Part shown: positions 6,417-14,434 of the stretch, in pieces | How positions within the stretch are numbered: position 1 is the stretch's first letter | Layout: each line of letters starts with the position of its first letter | Source: Parafilimonas terrae | Lineage (GTDB): Bacteria > Bacteroidota > Bacteroidia > Chitinophagales > Chitinophagaceae | Direction of reading: 5' to 3' | DNA: 64,000 nt | NCBI RefSeq assembly: GCF_900115755.1 | Contig: NZ_FOXQ01000001.1 | Span: 434,001-498,000 of the forward strand | The notes under the pieces: model-generated | The model's database searches: none | Seen by the model: only the letters and a program-made list of their open reading frames with translations | What the model was told of the DNA's origin: nothing | Translations under genes and position numbers: made by a program

Positions 6417-9400
6417 TTAACTACATTTTATAACTGTAATTTTAGTTGAAGGAACATGACCTTCAACTAAAACTTCCTGCGAATTAACTGCTCTGGAATA
6501 TGGTCTTCCTTTTAATCCTGCCTGCTCTGCTTTTTCAGCAGTAGAAACATCCACAATACTTCTATTTCCCATAGCGTCTTCAATAACATCATCAGTGTCA
6601 AACATAACTGTAGTTTGTCCTTCCTGTCTCCACTTTTCTGCAACAGTAGGATCTGTAGTCGTTGACATATATTGCGAACCCCCAAAGTTTTCTTTACTCC
6701 CATTCATGATATGACCGCCTGGCGACATGTCCCTCCCTGGATTTTTTGCCGATAAGCCTTCGCTTATATCTTCGTCAGGCCGCAAATTTCTATAAACGGG
6801 AATTAACCCAATCACATCAAACCAAACAAGAGTATCTACAACATAGCTATATAATCCAAGGCCGCCATTAATTCTTATCGGGTCTTTAGAAATATACAAC
6901 CCTTCCTCCGCACTATAATACCTAAACCTGTTATAATACAATCCCGTTTCTTCATCTTCATATTGCCCCTGGTACCTGAACGGGCAATCCGTTAAACCTC
7001 CAATATACTGCTTCCTTAGCTTTCCATAAATATCATATTCAACACTCCAGGTTTGCTTACCGTTTGCATCATACATTTCTACCGGCGTGCCAAGATAATC
7101 TGTAATAATGCTTTGCTGTTTTCCATTTTCTATTTTGGCTGCAGGCTTGAATGTTCCTTCATCAAATATCCAGGTTATTAAATTATCAATGGGCTCCGTT
7201 TTGTTCTTACTTACTTCTCCATATTCATCAATGATTGTTTGCGGCCTTTCTTTTACAGCATACTTCCATTCATGCAAAGGCGTGTTGCCATCCCAAACCC
7301 AGCGGGTAATATTGCCATTGCAAATTTTTACAGTCCTTCTGCCCAAAGCATCATATTCAAAATGAACTTCTTTTCCATCAGGTTTTATAACCTGTTTCAG
7401 CATGCCATTACCATTCCATTTATATAACCATTTAACGCCATCCTGTGAAGTTTTTGAAATAAGGTTGCCTTCTTCATCATAGTTATACTTTACACCATCA
7501 CTTTCAAGCAACCTGCCGCTGTTTCCATATTTTCTATCTTTCTGTTCTTTTGTTTTATAAAGATTGCCCACTTTATCAGGCATGCGGTAATCGTAAAAAT
7601 TATCTTCATACCTGGCCCATGCAAGATTGCCGAAATCATCATGACCATATTGCACAGTGCCTCGTGTAAGATTATTCACCATGCTTTGCAGCCGGTCGTT
7701 CACATTCCATGAATAGCTGCGATGCCGCAATAACTTTGAGCTATTTCTTACTTTCTGATCAAGCGGGCGACCTGCATGGTCGTATTCAAATGAAGAAATA
7801 ATATTGCCCGGCAGCAATCGCTCTGTTTCAAAGCCAAGTGCGTTGTATTTGAATTGCGCTTCCCAGTTTTCACCGGCTGCATTGCCTGCAATCATGCTGC
7901 TTACAAAACCGGCTTTATTTCTTTCCAGTTTTATCGATGCGCCAAGAGAACTTTTAACTTCAATACGCTTACCCAGCTTGTCATATATGCTTTCTACAAA
8001 GTATTCATCCTGGCTGTCTTTTATAACCCTGCCCAGCGCATCGCGTTCAATTATAACATTGCTGCTTTCATTTGCAGCTTCAATCAACTGGCCGTTTTTA
8101 TTATAACCATATATTTCCCAACTGCCATCGCTGTATTCGGCACGGGTAAGGCGGCCTGCAACATCATATTCATATTCTGTGAACCTGTTACCGGGCCTGT
8201 TTACGCGGATAACTTTACCTGCCCTGTCGCGAACATAATCGCGGGCTATTCCATCAAAACCAATCTCCCGCACAATTTTGCCTCTTTCATCATATTTAAA
8301 ACGATAGACTTCATTTTGTTCATTCAGCAATGAAACCAAGCGTTCCTCAGTATTATAATTGAATTGTATCCTTGTTCCATTTTCTTCCCTTGACTGCAAA
8401 CTGCCCAACGGCGTATATTCAAACTTTACGCGGTGGTGTGCATCTTCAGCATACAACACTTCTTCATAAGCATTGTATTGCAACTGAACTTTATTGCCAT
8501 CATATTTTTTAATTCTTACCACACGGTCCAAAACATCATACACAAAATCTTCAGATTGCCTTTCAGGGTTTATTGCCCTAACGCATCTTCCCCAGGCATC
8601 ATATTCCCAGCTTGCTTCAACGCTATCCGGCAAAATCATTTTAACGAGATTGTGATCATCATCATATTGCAACTGCGTTTGCTGGCCTTTATTATTTGTA
8701 ATTGTTTTTATCAGGCCTTCAGCATCATATTCATACGCCGTAACGGCGCTATCAGGCGCAACAACAGCTTTTAATAAGCCATCTTTATTTACATATACGG
8801 TGGATTTACCTTCAGCATCCGTTATCATTTTCAGCTTGCCATTATTATCATATAAATAATTAATAGCAGTGCCATCGGGCTTTTGTACAGCAATCATATT
8901 ACCACGGTCGTCATACACATAACCGGTTATATTGCCTTCTTCATCAATATCACGGTAAGGTTCCATGAACTCTGTATATTGATGAAACACTGAATTGCCC
9001 AATGCATCTGTCTCCTGCACACATAAATCATTCTCATCGTAGTAATAAGTCTTTTGTTCACCCAAAGAATTCGTTACTACATTAAAGCCTTTATGATATT
9101 CAATACGCCCTTCCAGTATGCCGCCATCGCCCCAGGTATGCACACATCTTGCACCTGTTTTTAAACCATCATATTTCCAGTAGAAGGTTTGACCGTTCCG
9201 GTCAGTTTTTTCAATCATTAAATGGTTTTGGTAAACAATAGAAGTAGTTTGTTCTTTTGCATCGGTTATGGCAATAAGGTCGCCAGCTTCGTTGTAACCA
9301 TATTCAACCATGGTTCTTTTAAAACCTTTATGTTGTGCTGTAACTTTTGTAATGCGATTGAAGTTGTCTAACTCAAGTAAAATTTCACGGCCTGCTGTAT

Positions 9401-10493
9401 CTGTAATCTTATTAAGTATATAATTAGCATTGTAATGAAATTTTATCGAAAGGCCTGTAGCGCTGCGAATACTTACCTGTTTAAAAACGTTAGCCTGCAT
9501 TCTTTTGAACAAGTATCTCAATTGAGTTTTATGATCGAACAATTCATAATTATTCCTGTTTTTACAGGTGAGTGTTAATTTCTCAAACCTGTTATAAAAT
9601 GTTTCTTCTTCTGCTACTATTAAAGGAAAAGCAGTAACCCTTCCATCAGGTAAATAAACGCCTATTCCTTTATCTTCCTCAAATACGTGTAATGAAAGAT
9701 CATAGCTTAAATGTGTGCCATGGCCGAGCAAGCCTGTATAATCAGAATCTGAATACCAGCTTCTCTCCCATTTAATTGGAATGGGGCCGGGCAGTTCAAA
9801 ATCGCAGCCCTCATATAAAACACTGCCGTTAATAAGATTTACAGGTTCAAACCCATGTTTGCAAAGGAATTTTGAAAGGCTGTTGGTTGAACCAAGTTTC
9901 TTTTTAAGCAGTTGGTTAAGCTTCGTCAGCGCTTTCTTTATCAATGCACCGCCCACTTTCATTAACGCGCTAAAACCATACGACATTACAAGCGCCATTA
10001 TCATGCCCATTAAATCGGGAACATAAGGCCCCCCAACAATTACAGGTTTGCCGCCGGGTATAGGAATGGTGGCAGAAGTTGGCGCATACAAAGATGGAAC
10101 GGGTTTGAATTTTTTTCCTGCTGAAAGCGAAAGCGGAATACCAATATCGTTACACGTCATCAGCATAAAACCACCTGCGCTGAAATAAGAACCTTCTGCT
10201 TTTACACGCGGGCTGCCAAAGAAATTCTTTGCATCATGACCAATCATGGGCGCCATAGCAAAAGGCCCGCCAATGGGTATATGCGCTTTGGTGCCAAGCA
10301 TACCGCTGGTGCCCGAATTTCCCCTCGGAATAGAATTTACGTTTACCGTTGCGCCTATCTTCGGTATCCAGTCCATCGGGTCGAATACCAGGCCAATAAA
10401 AGGATGCGGTACAGGAACCGGTGCACCCAGTATCACTATCATGTGCACGTCAATTCCTATAACCGGTAATAAATGTTTATTCGCAGGCAGCAT
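6417..10493 (-). CDS. PAAR-like/Rhs type VI effector with putative ADP-ribosyltransferase tip
   Basis: A 1358-residue polymorphic toxin. Residues 1-150 are Gly/Pro-rich (VIGIDVHMIVILGAPVPVPH, SGTSGMLGTKAHIPIGGP) and resemble the PAAR-like spike cap of Bacteroidota Rhs effectors. A hydrophobic stretch near 165-185 may help toxin translocation. Residues about 220-1150 carry tens of YD repeats that build the Rhs cocoon, and the core ends with GLYYNRFRYY and DPIRINGGLGLYSYV. The last 128 residues (from about 1231) are the variable tip. It has YRNLRP, YMSTTTDP with A-x-x-W, and SQEVLVEG, in an order fitting the R-S-E type ADP-ribosyltransferase fold (R1235, S1277, E1340). It lies between the unknown linker protein and the candidate immunity gene. 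The Rhs call is firm; the enzymatic call for the tip is an inference from motifs. Confidence 0.88.
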   Translation of the reverse strand: MLPANKHLLPVIGIDVHMIVILGAPVPVPHPFIGLVFDPMDWIPKIGATVNVNSIPRGNSGTSGMLGTKAHIPIGGPFAMAPMIGHDAKNFFGSPRVKAEGSYFSAGGFMLMTCNDIGIPLSLSAGKKFKPVPSLYAPTSATIPIPGGKPVIVGGPYVPDLMGMIMALVMSYGFSALMKVGGALIKKALTKLNQLLKKKLGSTNSLSKFLCKHGFEPVNLINGSVLYEGCDFELPGPIPIKWERSWYSDSDYTGLLGHGTHLSYDLSLHVFEEDKGIGVYLPDGRVTAFPLIVAEEETFYNRFEKLTLTCKNRNNYELFDHKTQLRYLFKRMQANVFKQVSIRSATGLSIKFHYNANYILNKITDTAGREILLELDNFNRITKVTAQHKGFKRTMVEYGYNEAGDLIAITDAKEQTTSIVYQNHLMIEKTDRNGQTFYWKYDGLKTGARCVHTWGDGGILEGRIEYHKGFNVVTNSLGEQKTYYYDENDLCVQETDALGNSVFHQYTEFMEPYRDIDEEGNITGYVYDDRGNMIAVQKPDGTAINYLYDNNGKLKMITDAEGKSTVYVNKDGLLKAVVAPDSAVTAYEYDAEGLIKTITNNKGQQTQLQYDDDHNLVKMILPDSVEASWEYDAWGRCVRAINPERQSEDFVYDVLDRVVRIKKYDGNKVQLQYNAYEEVLYAEDAHHRVKFEYTPLGSLQSREENGTRIQFNYNTEERLVSLLNEQNEVYRFKYDERGKIVREIGFDGIARDYVRDRAGKVIRVNRPGNRFTEYEYDVAGRLTRAEYSDGSWEIYGYNKNGQLIEAANESSNVIIERDALGRVIKDSQDEYFVESIYDKLGKRIEVKSSLGASIKLERNKAGFVSSMIAGNAAGENWEAQFKYNALGFETERLLPGNIISSFEYDHAGRPLDQKVRNSSKLLRHRSYSWNVNDRLQSMVNNLTRGTVQYGHDDFGNLAWARYEDNFYDYRMPDKVGNLYKTKEQKDRKYGNSGRLLESDGVKYNYDEEGNLISKTSQDGVKWLYKWNGNGMLKQVIKPDGKEVHFEYDALGRRTVKICNGNITRWVWDGNTPLHEWKYAVKERPQTIIDEYGEVSKNKTEPIDNLITWIFDEGTFKPAAKIENGKQQSIITDYLGTPVEMYDANGKQTWSVEYDIYGKLRKQYIGGLTDCPFRYQGQYEDEETGLYYNRFRYYSAEEGLYISKDPIRINGGLGLYSYVVDTLVWFDVIGLIPVYRNLRPDEDISEGLSAKNPGRDMSPGGHIMNGSKENFGGSQYMSTTTDPTVAEKWRQEGQTTVMFDTDDVIEDAMGNRSIVDVSTAEKAEQAGLKGRPYSRAVNSQEVLVEGHVPSTKITVIKCS

Positions 10494-10510
10494 AATTTTT
10501 AACTTAACAT

Positions 10511-11872
10511 CTACTGTACAACAAAAGATTCCCGCATTTTTATGGATGATGCGCCAGGTTTTTTAACCTGCTCTTTCCAATCATCGCCATAAATTTCTTT
10601 AAACTCATTATCCGTTTGTTTTGCCTCTTCCCATTGCTGGTTATCTTCCAGCCATTTCATATAATCATAAGCTATTACAGCAAAACTGCTGTTCTCCAGC
10701 TCTTCTTTCTGCATAAAATCTTTAATGGAATAAGCCTTCTTTAAAAGCTCTTTATAACGAAGTGGTTCATTTTTTTTACTGAGATTGTATGCCTGCCAGT
10801 AAGGCGTTAATGCCATTGCCGCCAGTTGATATTCCATTGCAAGGTCACCTTGTTTTTCATAAGCGGTTATAGCATCCTTCATTTTTTTCTGAACCTGCTT
10901 ACTGGCGCCGGTATATCCGTAAAACTGTATGATGAGCGGCCTGCATGTTGCTGCTTCTGTTTGTAAACCTTGTTTTGCAATTGTCAAACCTGAAGATAAT
11001 AATGCATCAATTTTATCATGCACTTTAAAATTAAAAAGCATGCCCGCATAAATAATATGCGCCGTGGCAAACATGCTTCTCATACCACTTCGTTGCGTTA
11101 CAGTTAAACCTTTTTCACCCCATTTATTCACTTGTGTTATATTCTTATGCTGAACGGCTTTGCCCATTTCCAGCATGCATTCCCTGAACTGTATTTCGGG
11201 CGAATTGGGGTCGCCCATTTTAGTGATTTTGTTGATGGCGCCGTCAAGGTCGAGACTGATGTGCAATGATTTTGTGCTATCGGGGAATCTTGCAAAAACG
11301 CTGTCGAAATAATATTCGCCAACATGGTCGAAAAGCATAAAGGTTATGTTTTCAGGAATATCTTTTTTTAAAAGAGAAACCAGCCAGCGTTTCAAGCCTT
11401 CCATATCATGAATGCTGTAAGGAAATAATGCCACTATAAGCCGCATATTATTGCCAATCATTTTTGCATGAAAGGCCGTAAGCATTTTTATAAGCTGATC
11501 AGTTTGGTCTATGCTATTATGTTCAGCATTCTCCGGCAAAAAGCTTTCAGCATTCCAGTCAATTGTTTTATTAACCGATACTAATTTCTGCTGTGTTTTC
11601 TCATCTCTTGTATAAGCCTCAATCCAATCTTTTATTAAATCCGCAGCATATATTCTTTCATTTTTAAAGGGCGTTAACATGGTTACCAAAACTTCAGGCA
11701 AAGCACCATGTTCTGTTGATTCAAGTTTTAAAAAACCTTCGAATAATCTTGCCTGGTCAGGCTGAATAAGCCAGCGTGCTATTTTTATTTGCGGATAAGG
11801 AGAAACTTCATCTATCCATTTTTGCTGTATCTGATGAATGAGCCCGGCTATTGGATTATGTTCAGAGGCCAT
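10511..11872 (-). CDS. Type VI effector-locus linker protein, unknown
   Basis: A 453-residue soluble protein without signal peptide, encoded 5 bases after vgrG and 17 bases before the Rhs gene. The C-terminal half (about 250-440) looks alpha-helical with repeat-like helices (KKMKDAITAYEKQGDLAMEYQ) similar in style to TPR proteins; the N-terminal half contains mixed elements (MRLIVALFPYSIHDMEGLKRW). No named family is recognised. Its place between spike and effector suggests an adaptor or chaperone that loads the Rhs protein onto VgrG, as unrelated adaptors do in proteobacterial systems. That role is inference. Confidence 0.7.
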   Translation of the reverse strand: MASEHNPIAGLIHQIQQKWIDEVSPYPQIKIARWLIQPDQARLFEGFLKLESTEHGALPEVLVTMLTPFKNERIYAADLIKDWIEAYTRDEKTQQKLVSVNKTIDWNAESFLPENAEHNSIDQTDQLIKMLTAFHAKMIGNNMRLIVALFPYSIHDMEGLKRWLVSLLKKDIPENITFMLFDHVGEYYFDSVFARFPDSTKSLHISLDLDGAINKITKMGDPNSPEIQFRECMLEMGKAVQHKNITQVNKWGEKGLTVTQRSGMRSMFATAHIIYAGMLFNFKVHDKIDALLSSGLTIAKQGLQTEAATCRPLIIQFYGYTGASKQVQKKMKDAITAYEKQGDLAMEYQLAAMALTPYWQAYNLSKKNEPLRYKELLKKAYSIKDFMQKEELENSSFAVIAYDYMKWLEDNQQWEEAKQTDNEFKEIYGDDWKEQVKKPGASSIKMRESFVVQ

Positions 11873-11877
11873 ACGCT

Positions 11878-13725
11878 TTAATTAAGATTTACAACACCAC
11901 CTTTTACATTAGTCATGGCAGAGCCTTCCACGTCAACGGTTGCACTTTGAAGTTTAAGATTTGCATCGCCCTTAACGGTTGTAGCCGGTGAACCCACTTC
12001 AACTGCAGCGCCACTTTTTACATCAACTTTTGTATCCCCGCTTACTTCTGCAGTAGCGCCTTTAACCGTTGCCGCCGTGCCTTCTGCTTTAAATGAAGCG
12101 GTGCTTTTCATTTCTGCTTTTGTGCTGCCGCTAACGGTGATTTCAGTGCCTGATATTTCAATTTTACCACCTGAATCCATCGTTATTTTTGAACTGCCGC
12201 ATTCGAGCGTAATGTTTGCTGTGCAGTTAATATTTATTTTACCACCACCATCGAGCGTTACTTTATTACCCGCTGCATCAATTATATTAATGGCATCGCC
12301 ATCTAAACTAACCACACTGCCCGAAAGCGCGGTAAGGCTTTTTACTTTATTGCCCTGTCCGCCACCGCCACCCGTTTTTCCATGAAACATGCTGCCCAGC
12401 ACAAAAGGCCTGTCCGGATCATTATAGCGGAAACAAACCAATACCTGGTCGCCGGGCTCAGGAACAACCACAAGGCCTCGGTTTTTTGCGCCGCCTTTGC
12501 CACCGCCGGCATCGGGCGTCATTACACGCAGCCAGTCCGTCATTTCATTGCCGGCCTGCTGCCATAACATTTGCACGCGCACCCGGCCCATATTATCAGG
12601 GTCTTTATTATCTTTTACTGTTGCCACCTGCGGTTCGGCCAGTGGCACAATCACATTATCAACCGGTATTACATCTATGCCTGAAGGAATACCTTCAAAG
12701 CTGTTATAATATTTCCCGTTGCCTGAAACATGATGTTCAATAGCTGTTATTAAAAACTTGCCGCCATCTTCCTTTTTAAAATCTGCGCCGGATAAAACTG
12801 ATACTTTTAAATCGGCAATAGCGCCAATGCACACTGCAGGATTATCGCTGGTAGCAGTAAGCACTTCAAGATTGGCGGCCATAGCTTTTTTCTTTTGTGT
12901 AAGAAAACCATCAAGATCTGATTTGCTTTCAATTCTTTGCTTAACAGGAAAACTAACCGGTTCGGAAAAAATCTTGTTTGATTCATTTAAAACAAAGCTG
13001 GCATATTGATCAAGGCCATCAATAGTGGAAGGCGCATCTGCCGTAATAAGCTTATCATCTTTTGACAGATAAGAATAACCACTAAAGGTTAATGGCAGAA
13101 TCTGCAGTTTCATTTGCATGCTGCGCACATCAATGCCATAAATCACTTCGATATTTGGGGAGCCGGAAGGCTTGCCAAAGTATAATTTTTGCCCATCATA
13201 ATAAAACCATTCGCCAAACTGTGAAGACAACCGGTTTAAAAAATGAAAAGCGCTTTCGCGGTATTGGGAAACGTAAGCAATCGGCGTTTTATATTGGGGG
13301 CTGTTGTTTACACTGCAGTTTACCTGCGATAAACTGCCGGTTAAAGCATCAACAATTTGCTGCAGTTTTTTATTATAAAAAGAATTGAAGTTCTGGCCGT
13401 TCTCCAAAAGTATGGTTGGGCTAAATCCTTTTATTACAAGATCACTGGAAAAATTATCCGCCTGCTCAATATCAATGCCGCAAACGAGGCCATGAAATTC
13501 ATAGGCAATTTCATGCGTATTGGCATACAGCAATTTAATAACCGCCGATTTACCAATAAGCTTTTGCGCATTGCTTAAATTGAAGGAGCCGGTTTTTTCA
13601 AGCACATCATATTTTATCCGGATGGAAAAAGTATGATGCTCATTAAATTTTTGATTAATCGTTACAGTGCTGTAATGTTCTATTTTCTGATCTTCAATTT
13701 CTATATCAGCAATTACTTTCTCCAT
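11878..13725 (-). CDS. vgrG: VgrG-type spike protein (TssI)
   Basis: A 615-residue spike protein. The N-terminal half is gp27-like (KLLYANTHEIAYEFHGLVCG near 65, YRESAFHFLNRLSSQFGEWF near 155). Residues about 360-450 form the gp5-like OB domain (DPDNMGRVRVQMLWQ, PEPGDQVLVCFRYNDPDRP, VLGSMFHG). Residues 465-615 are a long Gly/Thr/Val/Lys repeat (GNKVTLDGGGKININC, TVKGDANLKLQSATVDVEGS) that folds as a beta-helix needle. VgrG caps the secreted tube and carries PAAR/effector proteins. It follows tssD by 134 bases that contain a 12-bp hairpin and precedes the linker and Rhs genes in one operon. A role in a contractile system other than type VI is unlikely given the TssD neighbour. Confidence 0.93.
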   Translation of the reverse strand: MEKVIADIEIEDQKIEHYSTVTINQKFNEHHTFSIRIKYDVLEKTGSFNLSNAQKLIGKSAVIKLLYANTHEIAYEFHGLVCGIDIEQADNFSSDLVIKGFSPTILLENGQNFNSFYNKKLQQIVDALTGSLSQVNCSVNNSPQYKTPIAYVSQYRESAFHFLNRLSSQFGEWFYYDGQKLYFGKPSGSPNIEVIYGIDVRSMQMKLQILPLTFSGYSYLSKDDKLITADAPSTIDGLDQYASFVLNESNKIFSEPVSFPVKQRIESKSDLDGFLTQKKKAMAANLEVLTATSDNPAVCIGAIADLKVSVLSGADFKKEDGGKFLITAIEHHVSGNGKYYNSFEGIPSGIDVIPVDNVIVPLAEPQVATVKDNKDPDNMGRVRVQMLWQQAGNEMTDWLRVMTPDAGGGKGGAKNRGLVVVPEPGDQVLVCFRYNDPDRPFVLGSMFHGKTGGGGGQGNKVKSLTALSGSVVSLDGDAINIIDAAGNKVTLDGGGKININCTANITLECGSSKITMDSGGKIEISGTEITVSGSTKAEMKSTASFKAEGTAATVKGATAEVSGDTKVDVKSGAAVEVGSPATTVKGDANLKLQSATVDVEGSAMTNVKGGVVNLN

Positions 13726-13807
13726 AAAAAATGTTACGGTGGGTTAAAATAAATGCAGGCTGCTATTTCAGGTGAAATGCTGCAGAAGCCCTGATACAAA
13801 TAAGCTG

Positions 13808-13837
13808 ATTCCTCTCATGCAAAACCATGAGAGGAAT
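13808..13837 (-). other. Perfect 12-bp hairpin between tssD and vgrG
   Basis: ATTCCTCTCATG (13808-13819) and CATGAGAGGAAT (13826-13837) pair perfectly around a six-base loop. On the minus strand it lies 22 bases after the tssD stop and is not followed by a long T-run. It probably works as an mRNA-stabilising or processing hairpin, or a weak terminator, letting the tube protein be made in excess of the spike. Confidence 0.65.
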
Positions 13838-13859
13838 TTAAAAGATGTAATAAACAGGT

Positions 13860-14249
13860 TTATGCAGGCCAATCGTTTTTGTGTTCTGCATTGCCCATTT
13901 TAATAGTTTGTGCAGAAACTGCAAAGTCAATTCGCATAGGTTGTTTGCCCGTAACATCAATGCCTTCTTTAAAATAAACGAAATACCCTTTTTCCCAGGA
14001 TAATTCTTTCATTTTGGCATCTTCATCGCTTTTCTTAAAAGTTATGTTACCGTCAACGGGTTTAAACTGGTTTACCAGCGATTCAACAATAGAAGTATCG
14101 TCGGTAGACTCTACTGTAAGATTAATAGTGCCTCCGTAAACGCCGGAAGAAGGCCTGCCTTTTGAATCAACGTCTCTGCGTAATTCATAATCGCATTTGA
14201 GTACATCAAACTCTTTGCTGCCGATTTTCAAGGTTGCTTTGAAAGCCAT
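13860..14249 (-). CDS. tssD: Type VI secretion tube protein TssD (Hcp-like)
   Basis: A 129-residue protein of the Bacteroidota TssD family: MAFKATLKIGSKEFDVLKC, then YELRRDVDSKGRPSSGVYGG, a central TVESTDDTSIVESL and a late MRIDFAVSAQTIKMGN. These are the features of the tube subunit that stacks as hexamers and is expelled on firing. Family members are 125-135 residues, so it is full length. It is the first gene of a five-gene minus-strand unit (tssD, vgrG, linker, Rhs, immunity). No sheath, baseplate or membrane-complex genes are in the window, so this is a satellite island depending on a main cluster elsewhere. Confidence 0.93.
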   Translation of the reverse strand: MAFKATLKIGSKEFDVLKCDYELRRDVDSKGRPSSGVYGGTINLTVESTDDTSIVESLVNQFKPVDGNITFKKSDEDAKMKELSWEKGYFVYFKEGIDVTGKQPMRIDFAVSAQTIKMGNAEHKNDWPA

Positions 14250-14377
14250 AGGTTATTTTTTAGAAGTTAATAATGGAATGAATCGGGAAATTCTTTCAAA
14301 GGGAAACCATTCCCGGTTATTATATCAGCATCTGGCTTTCCTGTTGAACATATATTTGATCCTTTAATAAAGAAAAA

Positions 14378-14397
14378 GCCCCGCATGTGTGCGGGGC
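14378..14397 (-). terminator. Intrinsic terminator after the Oar-like receptor gene
   Basis: GCCCCGCA (14378-14385) and TGCGGGGC (14390-14397) form an 8-bp stem with a four-base loop, flanked by A-runs and T-runs so that it can work on both strands. It lies 38 bases after the stop of the receptor gene. The 14250-14377 stretch upstream of tssD has no gene; I could not fix a tssD promoter in it. Confidence 0.8.
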
Positions 14398-14434
14398 TTT
14401 TAAAATGCTTATAATGTTATAAATAATAATACAA

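Noticed and set aside
7854-8333. 159-codon plus-strand frame opposite the Rhs gene
   Set aside because: It mirrors the YD-repeat coding sequence; the product has no domain and no start signal.
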